A stretch of DNA of 64,000 nucleotides, taken from assembly GCF_003596405.1 (NCBI RefSeq), contig NZ_QYUR01000002.1, positions 946,501 through 1,010,500 of the forward strand, given 5' to 3'. The position numbers and the translations under genes are program-made. Every line of letters begins with the position of its first letter. Position 1 is the first letter of the stretch. The notes under the pieces are model-generated. The model was given only the letters and a program-made list of their open reading frames with translations, did not search any database and was not told where the DNA came from. The stretch is from Pseudomonas cavernicola. Its GTDB lineage: Bacteria; Pseudomonadota; Gammaproteobacteria; Pseudomonadales; Pseudomonadaceae. Shown one piece after another: positions 33,358-41,760 of the stretch.

Positions 33358-34199
33358 GTCGTCTATTCCGTAGTACTCCCACCTTGCCGGGAGACAGCGG
33401 CCGTTTCGCCATGGGCCTGTCCGGGTTCATCCTGCTGCTGGCCGTGCTGCCGATCCTGACCATGATCGTGATGTCGTTCAGTGGCGCCTCGAACCTCGAC
33501 TTCCCCCCCAGCAGTTACAGCCTGCAGTGGTACAAGGCCGCCTGGCATACCTTCGTATCGCCGGACTCGAGTGACGTACTCAGCCTCGGCCAGGCGCTGA
33601 CCACCAGCCTGCTGGTCTCCTGCCTGACGATGATCCTCGCCACCTTGATCGCCGTACCGGCCGCCTATGCGCTGGTGCGCTGCGAATTCCGCGGCAAGGC
33701 CGTGGCGATGCAATTGATGTCGCTGCCGTTGGTGTTTCCGATGGTGGTACTGGGCCTGGCCCTGTTGCTGGTGTTCGACAGCCTGCCGTTTCAGATGAAC
33801 ACCTCGCGCCTGGTGATCGCCCACGTCATCCTCGCCCTGCCTTTCGTGGTGAAGAACTGCACGGCGGCGATGCTGGCCATTGGCAACGAAGTCGAGGAGG
33901 CCGCACAAATGCTTGGCGCACCGCCGCTGCGCGCCATCGTCGACGTGGTCGTACCGCTGATGCGCTCGGGCATCCTGGCGGGGATGCTGCTGGCCTTCAT
34001 CGTCTCGTTCAACGAGTTCACCGTTACCTATTTCCTTTACAACATCGACGTGATGACCGTGCCGATCTGGATGTACAGCCGCACCGTGTCTTCCCTCGAC
34101 CCGACCGTTTTCTCGTTCGCCGTGCTGATCGTGCTGATCGACTTCGCCCTGATCTGGGCGCTGGAGAAGCTCGTTGGTGAAGGTGGCGTTTCCTTTTAA
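33354..34199 (+). CDS. ABC transporter permease, PotC type
   Basis: A 281-residue second permease with six predicted membrane segments and the EAA loop EVEEAAQMLGAPPLRAIVDVVVP. It pairs with the upstream permease to form the membrane channel. Length is normal. Between this gene and the ATPase gene lies a 153-bp gap with a palindromic repeat, so the ATPase may have its own translation signals but is likely on the same transcript. Confidence 0.87.
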   Translation: MSRLFRSTPTLPGDSGRFAMGLSGFILLLAVLPILTMIVMSFSGASNLDFPPSSYSLQWYKAAWHTFVSPDSSDVLSLGQALTTSLLVSCLTMILATLIAVPAAYALVRCEFRGKAVAMQLMSLPLVFPMVVLGLALLLVFDSLPFQMNTSRLVIAHVILALPFVVKNCTAAMLAIGNEVEEAAQMLGAPPLRAIVDVVVPLMRSGILAGMLLAFIVSFNEFTVTYFLYNIDVMTVPIWMYSRTVSSLDPTVFSFAVLIVLIDFALIWALEKLVGEGGVSF

Positions 34200-34232
34200 C
34201 GTGAAAGTCGCGCAGCGACGCCTCCCTTGTGC

Positions 34233-34253
34233 CCTTCTCCCTCTGGGAGAAGG
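34233..34253. repeat. Intergenic hairpin repeat in the ABC operon
   Basis: CCTTCTCCC and GGGAGAAGG pair around TCT, followed by GGCGCGTAGCGCCGGATGAGGG, a pattern seen in dispersed bacterial intergenic repeats. It separates the permease genes from the ATPase gene. Confidence 0.5.
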
Positions 34254-34352
34254 TGGCGCGTAGCGCCGGATGAGGGAAACGGGCTTGCCACGATAGCTTT
34301 CATGATTCTGGGTGCCACTCGTGGCATGCCCGTTCGTTATTTGAGGTGAAGC

Positions 34353-35408
34353 ATGACTGGACTAATTCTGGAAAACGTCGAGAAACACTACGGCTCGGCC
34401 TGCGCCGTGAAGGGCGTCAACCTGCACTTGCCCGAGGGCAAACTGGTGTGTTTCCTCGGCCCATCGGGTTGCGGCAAAACCACGCTGCTGCGCATGATCG
34501 CCGGCCTGGAAACCCTCAGCGGCGGTGAAATCCGCCTGGATGGGCAAGACATCGGCCACACCCCGGCGCACCAACGCAACTTCGGCATGGTGTTCCAATC
34601 GCTGGCGCTGTTCCCGCACATGACCGTCGGTGAAAACATCGCTTATCCGCTGCGCCTGCGCGGTGTGAATAAGACGGATCAGCAGGCGCGGGTGACTGAA
34701 TTGCTGCAATTGATCCAATTGCAGGAGATGGTCGACCGCCCGGTAGCCAAGCTCTCTGGCGGGCAACGCCAGCGGGTGGCGATTGCCCGTGCGATCGCCT
34801 CGCACCCCAAGCTGCTGCTGCTGGACGAACCCTTGTCGGCACTCGATGCCAAGCTGCGCGAATCCATGCAGGTCGAGATCCGCCAACTGCAACAGCGCCT
34901 GAACATCACCACCATCATGGTCACCCACGACCAGCGTGAAGCCATGACCATGGCCGATATCGTGGTGGTGCTCGGCGAGCATCGGGTGCAGCAGGTCGGC
35001 ACCCCGATCGAGATCTATCGCAACCCCGCCAACGAGTTTGTTGCCGACTTCATCGGCACCGGCAATATCTTCCCGGCGACCGCTCTGGGCAATGGCCGGG
35101 TGGGTCTGCCAGGTGGCGCGGCGATCCGGGTGCCGATCTGCGCGAGCATCCGCGCCGGCGCCAACATCAAGATGCTGGTGCGCCCGGAAGATCTGCAACT
35201 GTCGCTACCGCAGGCCAGCACAGACAATCGCCTACAGGGTACGGTGACCTTCGTGCGCGACATTGGCGCGACCATCGAAACCACCATCGATTGTTCCGGC
35301 GTATCGCTGACCGCGCTGAGCACACCCTGCCAGGGCATCGGCCTGGCCATCGGCAACCCGGTGTCGGTCACCATCCCGGAGCATGCTTGCCGGGTACTGA
35401 CAGCCTGA
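34353..35408 (+). CDS. ABC transporter ATPase, PotA type
   Basis: A 351-residue ATPase. Walker A is G36-PSGCGKTT-44, the Q-loop is MVFQSLALFPHMT, the signature LSGGQRQRVAIARA lies near 134-147, Walker B is LLLLDEPLSALD and the switch His follows in VTHDQ. A C-terminal TOBE domain starts near residue 275 (MLVRPEDLQL). GAGGTGAA precedes the ATG. It energises uptake through the two permeases upstream. Everything needed for function appears intact. Confidence 0.9.
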   Translation: MTGLILENVEKHYGSACAVKGVNLHLPEGKLVCFLGPSGCGKTTLLRMIAGLETLSGGEIRLDGQDIGHTPAHQRNFGMVFQSLALFPHMTVGENIAYPLRLRGVNKTDQQARVTELLQLIQLQEMVDRPVAKLSGGQRQRVAIARAIASHPKLLLLDEPLSALDAKLRESMQVEIRQLQQRLNITTIMVTHDQREAMTMADIVVVLGEHRVQQVGTPIEIYRNPANEFVADFIGTGNIFPATALGNGRVGLPGGAAIRVPICASIRAGANIKMLVRPEDLQLSLPQASTDNRLQGTVTFVRDIGATIETTIDCSGVSLTALSTPCQGIGLAIGNPVSVTIPEHACRVLTA

Positions 35409-35445
35409 ACCACCTCTGTTAGCACCCCCTGGAAATGGAGACCCC

Positions 35446-35927
35446 ATGAACCTTTCTCTCGAAAACCGTACCGCACTGGTCTGCGGAGGCAGCTCCGGGC
35501 TGGGCTTCGGCGTGGCGCTGGCCCTGGCGAAGGAGGGCGTGCGGGTCTGTCTTCTGGCGCGCAACCCGGCCAAGCTCGAACTCGCGGTCGAGCGCATCAG
35601 ACAGGCCGGTGGCGATGCCCAAGCCATAGTGGCCGACCTGAACGACAGCGCCGCCCTCGATACGGCGATCCAGCAGGTGCGGGCGTCAACACCTTGATGC
35701 CTGGCATGTTCTGGACCGAGCGCACGGAGAGTCTGATCCATCGCACAGCCGAGAAAACTGCAACGCCGATGGCAACCCTGGTGGCTCAGGAGCAGGCTGC
35801 GATCCCCCTGGGGCGCTACGGCACTGCCGAGGAATTCGGCGCTGTCGCGGCCTTCCTTGCCAGCCCGCTTGCAGGCTATGTGACCGGAGCGCTGATCCCC
35901 GTCGACGGCGGGTTGTTGAAAGGCTGA
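35446..35927 (+). pseudogene. Short-chain dehydrogenase with internal deletion and frameshift
   Basis: The first frame (35446-35697) reads LENRTALVCGGSSGLGFGVALALAKEG, the Rossmann start of an SDR, up to about residue 80. Then a stop comes from a frame change near 35685. In the other frame the C-terminus continues as VNTLMPGMFWTERTESL through PLGRYGTAEEFGAVAAFLAS and VTGALIPVDGGLLKG, ending at 35927. About 90 middle residues, including the SSxAA strand and the YxxxK catalytic pair, are missing. It is the last gene of the transporter operon and has a good GGAG ribosome-binding site, so only the coding part is destroyed. Confidence 0.8.
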
Positions 35928-35953
35928 CAGCCCAATTGGCAAACGCAAAACCC

Positions 35954-36085
35954 GTAGGTAGGTGCTGAGCCGTAGGCGATGCCCAACAAGGAGTCGCCCG
36001 CGACACCCGGCGCTCGGCAACCCACCTACAAGCCCGGCCCTGCAGGCCGGTTGTTGGGCATCACTGCGTTCAGCACCAACCTACC
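35954..36085. repeat. TGCCCAACAA dispersed repeat, copy 2
   Basis: GTAGGTAGGTGCTGAGCCG, GATGCCCAACAAGGAGTCGC and the return arm TTGTTGGGCATCACTGCG with CAGCACCAACCTAC make an imperfect inverted repeat matching copy 1 (6326-6485). The rest of the gap to 36405 shows no gene. Confidence 0.7.
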
Positions 36086-36405
36086 CGGGGTTATGCCTGA
36101 TATCGCAATTGCTAAGAGGCTGAAACCCGTCCGTCGGAAGCTCCTCTTCCCGGCGCCCCCCTGCGCCAACGAAAGCCTGCTGAAAGCTTCGCCGCTTAGC
36201 ATCCAGCATCCCGCCACCAGCCGCGGGCTTCCACAAAAAAAACAATCGGTGGTTTGTCATGTTGAGTTCCTGCTCTGTCCTGCTGCGCTGCACCCGCGCC
36301 CCTAGCTTCGCCACGGCCAGCGCCCCTCCAGGCCGCCCGTCTCGCCCGCTGCTGTTTTGCCACGCCAGTTGACCTGCACGTCACCCATTCGCCTGGAGTA
36401 ATCCC

Positions 36406-37713
36406 ATGCTGACTTTCCTCGGCTTCGCCATGGTCATCACTTTTATGTACCTGATCATGACCAAGCGCCTCTCGGCGTTGATCGCCTTGATCATCATTCC
36501 TATCGTGTTCGCCCTGATCGGTGGCTTCGCCGCCGGAATCGGCCCGATGATGCTGGAGGGCATCACCAAGCTCGCGCCGACCGGCGTGATGCTGATGTTC
36601 GCCATCCTCTATTTCGCCCTGATGATCGACTCCGGGCTGTTCGACCCGGCGGTGCGCAAGATTCTCAAGTTGGTCAAAGGCGACCCGCTGAAAGTCTCGG
36701 TCGGTACCGCGGCGCTGGCGCTGGTGGTGTCCTTGGACGGTGACGGCGCGACCACCTACATGATCTGCGTGGCCGCCATGCTGCCGCTCTACAGCCGCCT
36801 GGGCATGAGCCCGCGGATCATGGCCGGTCTGATCATCCTCGCCGGCGGGGTGATGAATATGACGCCCTGGGGCGGCCCGACCGCGCGCGCCGCCAGCGCC
36901 CTGCACGTCGACCCGTCGGAGATCTTCGTGCCGATGATTCCGGCCATGCTCGCCGGCGTCGTGGCGATCCTGCTGATCGCCTACGCCTATGGCAAACGCG
37001 AGCGCGCGCGCCTCGGCGAACTGCATCTGCCCGGCGATGAGATCGGGCACGGCGCCATCAGCGTGTCGCAATACCCGGACGCCCGCCGGCCACGGCTGAT
37101 CTGGTTCAACGGCGCACTCACCGCCGCCCTGATGGTCGCGCTGATTGCCGGCCTGCTGCCGCTGCCGGTGCTGTTCATGCTCGCCTTCGGCATCGCCATG
37201 ATCGTCAACTACCCCTGCCTGCAGCAGCAAAAAGAGCGCGTCGCCGCCCATGCCGGCAACGCCATGGCAGTGGTCGGGCTGATCTTCGCCGCGGGGATCT
37301 TCACCGGCATCCTCTCTGGGACCGGCATGGTCGACGCCATGTCGAAGAGCTTATTGGCGGTGATCCCAGACGCCATGGGCCCTTATCTGGCGGTGATCAC
37401 CGCCGTGGTGAGCATGCCGTTCACCTTTTTCATGTCCAACGACGCCTTCTACTACGGCGTGCTGCCGGTGCTCGCCGAGGCGGCCAGCCATTACGGGATC
37501 AGCGCGGTGGAAATGGCCCGCGCCTCGATCGTTGGCCAGCCGGTACATCTGCTCAGCCCGCTGGTCCCCTCGACCTACCTGCTGGTCGGCCTGGCCGGCA
37601 TCGAGTTTGGCGACCACCAACGCTTCACCCTGAAATGGGCAGTGCTGGTTTGCCTGTGTATCCTGTTCGCCGCGCTGCTGATGGGGATCTTCCCACTGTT
37701 CGGCAGCCACTGA
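36406..37713 (+). CDS. CitMHS family citrate/divalent-metal:proton symporter
   Basis: A 435-residue inner-membrane carrier with about eleven to twelve hydrophobic segments. The family pattern is seen in the opening LTFLGFAMVITFMYLIMTKRLSALIALI, the SLDGDGATTYMICVAAMLPLY loop, the MNMTPWGGPTARAASAL motif and the second half FFMSNDAFYYGVLPVLAEA. CitMHS proteins import citrate complexed with Mg2+ or other divalent metals together with protons. CTGGAG lies well upstream of the ATG. The terC-like gene follows 33 bp downstream in the same direction, perhaps one transcript. No two-component citrate sensor is in the window. Confidence 0.88.
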   Translation: MLTFLGFAMVITFMYLIMTKRLSALIALIIIPIVFALIGGFAAGIGPMMLEGITKLAPTGVMLMFAILYFALMIDSGLFDPAVRKILKLVKGDPLKVSVGTAALALVVSLDGDGATTYMICVAAMLPLYSRLGMSPRIMAGLIILAGGVMNMTPWGGPTARAASALHVDPSEIFVPMIPAMLAGVVAILLIAYAYGKRERARLGELHLPGDEIGHGAISVSQYPDARRPRLIWFNGALTAALMVALIAGLLPLPVLFMLAFGIAMIVNYPCLQQQKERVAAHAGNAMAVVGLIFAAGIFTGILSGTGMVDAMSKSLLAVIPDAMGPYLAVITAVVSMPFTFFMSNDAFYYGVLPVLAEAASHYGISAVEMARASIVGQPVHLLSPLVPSTYLLVGLAGIEFGDHQRFTLKWAVLVCLCILFAALLMGIFPLFGSH

Positions 37714-37746
37714 CTTAATCGCGCCAACGCAAGAGGAAGGTTTTAC

Positions 37747-38517
37747 ATGGAATGGCTGACCAGCCCGGAAATCTGGATCGCATTTTTCACCCTGACGGCC
37801 CTGGAGATCGTCCTCGGCATCGACAACATCATCATGATCTCGATCCTGGTCAGCCGCATGCCGAAAGCCATGCAGCCGAAGACCCGTTTCTTCGGCCTGG
37901 CGTTGGCGATGGTCACGCGGATCATGCTGTTGCTGTCGATCACCTGGGTCATGCGCCTGACCAATGATCTGTTCACGGTAATGGAGCAGGGCTTTTCCGG
38001 GCGCGATCTGATTCTGTTCTTCGGCGGTCTGTTTCTGCTGTGGAAGAGCAGCACTGAGATGTACCACGGCCTGGAAGGCGAAGACGACACGCTCGGCGAG
38101 CCCAAAAGCATGACCGGCGGTTTTATCGGCACCATCATCCAGATCGCCATCATCGACATCGTCTTCTCGCTGGACTCGGTGATCACCGCGGTCGGCATGG
38201 TTTCCCATGTGCCGGTGATGATCGCCGCGATCGTCGTCGCCGTGCTGGTGATGATGCTGGCCGCCGGCACCATCAGCGACTTTATCGACAAGCACCCGTC
38301 GCTAAAGATGCTCGCGCTGTCGTTCCTGATCATGGTCGGCACCGTGCTGATCGCCGAAGCCTTCGATGTGCATGTACCCAAAGGCTACGTGTACTTCGCC
38401 ATGGCCTTCTCGCTGGCGGTCGAAGCCGTCAACATCCGCATGCGCAGCGCGCGGGCGAAGAAGCAGCAGCAACTAAGCGAGCCGGTGAAGCTGCGCAAGG
38501 ATATTCCGGGCGAGTAA
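37747..38517 (+). CDS. TerC/Alx family membrane protein
   Basis: A 256-residue inner-membrane protein of the TerC superfamily with about seven hydrophobic segments. Characteristic acidic membrane motifs are visible: LEIVLGIDNIIMISIL (residues 21-36) and IDIVFSLDSVITAVGM (about 134-149). The conserved Asp residues are thought to handle metal ions; Alx/MeeF-type members export Mn2+, sometimes linked to tellurite resistance or metallation of secreted proteins. No tellurite genes are nearby. AGGAAGG precedes the ATG. The transcript ends at the terminator at 38539. Confidence 0.88.
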   Translation: MEWLTSPEIWIAFFTLTALEIVLGIDNIIMISILVSRMPKAMQPKTRFFGLALAMVTRIMLLLSITWVMRLTNDLFTVMEQGFSGRDLILFFGGLFLLWKSSTEMYHGLEGEDDTLGEPKSMTGGFIGTIIQIAIIDIVFSLDSVITAVGMVSHVPVMIAAIVVAVLVMMLAAGTISDFIDKHPSLKMLALSFLIMVGTVLIAEAFDVHVPKGYVYFAMAFSLAVEAVNIRMRSARAKKQQQLSEPVKLRKDIPGE

Positions 38518-38538
38518 AGCGCCTGAGCTGGAATAGAA

Positions 38539-38567
38539 AACGGGGCCTCGATGGCCCCGTTTCTTTT
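38539..38567 (+). terminator. Terminator after the TerC-like gene
   Basis: AACGGGGCC and GGCCCCGTT pair around TCGAT, followed by TTCTTTT. Confidence 0.8.
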
Positions 38568-38772
38568 GGGTCTACTTTTTACTCAACTACTTAGACCAAT
38601 CCGGCTAATACTCTATTTCGAATCGCTACTTGTCCATTTGTCGGATAGGCGAGCCAGCTCTTTGTGCAAATCCTCGAAGAAAACTAGCGTCAATTGCAAG
38701 TGTAGCGACAAGCCCAGAACAGCATAGGTAGCAGTCAATAAAATTAAATACCGACACCTCGAGGAGGCCGCC

Positions 38773-39750
38773 ATGAAGAGACTCATATTTATTCATGGAA
38801 GAGCAAGCAAACCTAGAAAAGAGGAAAAATTCAGGCTACTTAGAGAGTCTCTGCTTCACGGCCTTCACAGAGTATCAAAAGATGCCCACATGAAAGTAGA
38901 GTCGGGCGACCTGAACATTGACCTGGCCTACTACGGCGATATAAACAACGCCTTGCTCTGGGCCGACAAGCAACGCCCATCGAAGAAGATAACCCCCGAC
39001 TTTTTAAGTACATGGAAATTCCCCTTCGAAGCCGACGGCTCTTATGACGATTCACTGAATAAGTTATTTTTAGTGAAAACCAGCGAACAAAACAAGGAGC
39101 ATTACCAGAAGCTGGCAAGATCCGAGAGGGATCTTAACGCAATAGACAACCTGGCAGACATCATCAGCCCAATCGCTCAAATTACCGGATTAAACGATGA
39201 ATTAGTCAACTTTCTGCTTCCAGATATGGGCGCTTACTTTAAACACAGGTTGGTCGGCTCACTGATAAGACAACGGCTACAGGAAGTTTTGGTTCCAGCC
39301 CTAAGCCATAACGAAGATATATGCCTGGTCGGGCACAGCATGGGGACCATCGTTGCCTATGACGTGCTATGGAAGCTCTCCCGCATGAGTGAATATCAGA
39401 GCATCCACGATAGAAAGGTACGTTTATTTGTCACCCTCGGCTCGCCTCTCGGAGATCCCGCAATTACCAAACAACTGTATGACGTAAATGAACCGGATGA
39501 CGGTAAGTACCCAACGAACATTGATGAGTGGCAAAACTTTTCGGCTCAAGACGATTTCATTTGCAGGGATGAGGAGCTTTCTGACAACTTCCAAAAAATG
39601 AAGAAGCGTAAATTCCTAAGAAAAATAGAAGACAACTTCATGTACAACTTCTGGGTCGGTGATGACGGTCTCAATCCGCATAAGCTTTACGGTTATCTGG
39701 ACAATCAGCAGGTGGCCAAGACCCTCGCGAACTGGGTAACCAGCCCGTAG
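38773..39750 (+). CDS. AT-rich alpha/beta hydrolase, cytosolic
   Basis: A 325-residue protein with an alpha/beta-hydrolase frame. LIFIHGRASKP (residues 4-14) is the oxyanion strand-loop, and GHSMG (187-191, nucleophile S189) in ICLVGHSMGTIVAYDVLWKL is the nucleophile elbow, followed by LFVTLGSPLGDP. A late His in NPHKLYGY (about residue 301) may complete the triad. A roughly 100-residue insert between strands 1 and the elbow is unusual. No signal peptide is visible. The gene uses AT-rich codons unlike its neighbours, has a strong GAGGAGG site, and stands alone between terC and recD, as recent acquisitions do. Lipase, esterase or defence-effector activity is possible; none is shown. Confidence 0.75.
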   Translation: MKRLIFIHGRASKPRKEEKFRLLRESLLHGLHRVSKDAHMKVESGDLNIDLAYYGDINNALLWADKQRPSKKITPDFLSTWKFPFEADGSYDDSLNKLFLVKTSEQNKEHYQKLARSERDLNAIDNLADIISPIAQITGLNDELVNFLLPDMGAYFKHRLVGSLIRQRLQEVLVPALSHNEDICLVGHSMGTIVAYDVLWKLSRMSEYQSIHDRKVRLFVTLGSPLGDPAITKQLYDVNEPDDGKYPTNIDEWQNFSAQDDFICRDEELSDNFQKMKKRKFLRKIEDNFMYNFWVGDDGLNPHKLYGYLDNQQVAKTLANWVTSP

Positions 39751-39759
39751 CAGTGGTCT

Positions 39760-41618
39760 TCAAAACAGGTTCATCTGCCCCGTCGACTGCATGCTGCCGT
39801 CCGCCAACTCGGGCACCGTTGATGGCCCTGCGACCGCCAACCGCTCGGCCAAGCCCGCCGCGCGTTCGGCGCGGGTGCTGACGGCCTCGGCGAGACGGGC
39901 CGGCAAAGCCCACAGTTCGACCTTGTGCTTGGCTCGGGTGATGCCGGTGTAGAGCAGCGAGCGGGTCAGCAGTGGGCTCGGGGTTTCCGGCAGGGCCAGC
40001 AGTACCTCGCTGAATTCCGAACCCTGGCTTTTGTGCACGGTCATGGCGAAGGCGCTGTCGTGGCTGGGCAGGCGGGCGGGCGAGAAGGGACGGAAGCTTT
40101 GCTCGGCCTCGCCGGAGCTCTCGAAATAGACCCGCAGGCCGTGCTCGGTGGCCAGGCAGATGCCAATATCGCCGTTGAACAGGCCGAGGGCGTAATCGTT
40201 CTGGCGCACCATCACCGCCCGGCCGGGGTACCAGCGCTCGCGTGTCGGCAGGCTGAAGCGACGCTTGATCCGCGCTTCCAGCGCCTCGTTGATACCGGCT
40301 ACCCCCAGGGCCCTTCGCGCTGGGCGGTCAGCGCGCGGAAGGCATTGAAGGCGGCGAAGGCCGCGGCCGGATCGGCGCTTTTGGCGGCCACCAGGTAGGG
40401 CGCATAACCCTGCTCAAGGCGGGCGAGCAGGGCCGCCGTTGCGGGCTGGGATTGCCAGGCCAGATCCGTGCGCGCCTCCTTGAGCAGATTCAACGTCCCG
40501 GCCGCATCGCCGCCGTTGATGCGCCGTGCCAGTTCACCAATACCGCTGTCGCCGGCAAAGCGGTGGCTGTGGGTCAGCAACACCACGGCATCGCCGAGCT
40601 TGGAGCGCGGCGTTTGCACCGTCACCGGCTGCCCGGTCAGGCGTTGCAAGGCTGCCGCGGTTTGCTCGTCGAAACCACGACCTTCACACAGCTCGGCGAA
40701 TACCGCGCCGGCTTCGACGGCGGACAGCTGGTCTTTATCGCCGAGCAGGATCAGTCGCGCATTCGCTGGCAGGGCGTCGACCAGCTTGGCCATCAGCGCC
40801 AGGTCGACCATCGAGGCTTCGTCCACCACCAACACATCCAGCGGCAATGGGCTGGCCGCGTTATGCCGCACGCGCGGGCTGTCGCCACGGCTGCCCAGCA
40901 GACGGTGCAGGGTACGCGCCTCTTCCGGTAGCGCCGCCTTGATCGCCGCGCTGACCGGCAGCTCGGCCTTGGCATTGCGGATCGCCTCGGCCATGCGCGC
41001 GGCGGCTTTGCCGGTGGGTGCGGCGAGGCCGATGGCCAGGCGCTCGCCGCCCGGTTGTTCGAGCAGCGCAGCGAGCAGGCGCACCACGGTGGTGGTCTTG
41101 CCGGTGCCGGGACCGCCGGAGATCACCGCCAGATTGCGTCGTACCGCCTGGGCCGCGGCGAGGCGTTGCCAATCCGGCCCGGCCTGGGCGCTATTGCGGG
41201 CAAACAGGCGAGTCAGGCCGTCGGCCAACAGCGCCTCGTCGACCTCTGGGTTAGCGCTCCCACGGGCGAGCAGTTGCTTCGCCAACTGGGTTTCGTAGGC
41301 GTGATAGCGAGCGAGGTAGAGACGCTCGCCATCCAGAATCAGCGGTGCAAACGCGCCGGGCAGGCCGACCAGGGCGGAGGCGGCAAGTTGTTCGCGCCAG
41401 TCGGCCAAGGCTGGCAAGAGCAGCCCACCGGCCACATCCGGCCAGGCCCGTTGCCCGGCCCAACGGCGCAATGGCAAGCAGACATCGCCCTCGACCAGCG
41501 CGCCGCAAGTCAGCGCAGCGGCCGCCAGCACGGCTTCGCCGGCCTGCGGATCGAGGCGCTGCAGGCTGTCGACAAAGGCCCGTTCCAGCGGGCCGAGGGG
41601 CAGGGCGGACAGGCTCAT
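39760..41618 (-). pseudogene. recD: RecD helicase subunit gene with a frameshift
   Basis: Two adjacent frames together make one RecD of about 619 residues. The upstream part (40299-41618, 439 residues) has Walker A GGPGTGKTT (168-176), the DVLVVDEASMVDLALM helicase motif and LGDKDQL. The downstream part (from about 40305 to 39760) continues with VAGINEALEARIKRRFSLP, a DYALGLFNGDIG strand and DSAFAMTVHKSQGSEF. The break lies in a run of five C (plus strand 40302-40306): one missing base turns TGG-GGG-GTA into an early stop. RecD is the fast 5'-3' motor that activates RecBCD nuclease. It could be a real mutation or a homopolymer read error. recB and recC are intact. Confidence 0.85.
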
Positions 41619-41643
41619 TGGTGGATGCTCGCTTGGGTGACGC

Positions 41644-41703
41644 GTGGGCTGAAGCCCACCCTACAAAAACGCCGCGCCGCCGTAGGGTGGGCTTCAGCCC
41701 ACC
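41644..41703. repeat. GTAGGGTGGGCTTCAGC palindrome between recB and recD
   Basis: GTGGGCTGAAGCCCACCC and its reverse complement face each other across 17 bases in the 142-bp gap between recD and recB. It belongs to the same family as 21821-21901 and 58271-58327. As RNA on the minus strand it would form a stable hairpin inside the presumed recCBD transcript. Confidence 0.7.
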
Positions 41704-41760
41704 GTCCAACAGCCAACTCGCCCTTGGCAAGGTCGCCTGTAAGACCGTTATGCAGACTCA

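Noticed and set aside
40295..40312. Programmed ribosomal frameshift in recD
   Set aside because: No slippery heptamer with downstream structure is evident and recD is not known to use frameshifting; a mutation or read error is simpler. Homopolymer slippage remains open in the findings.
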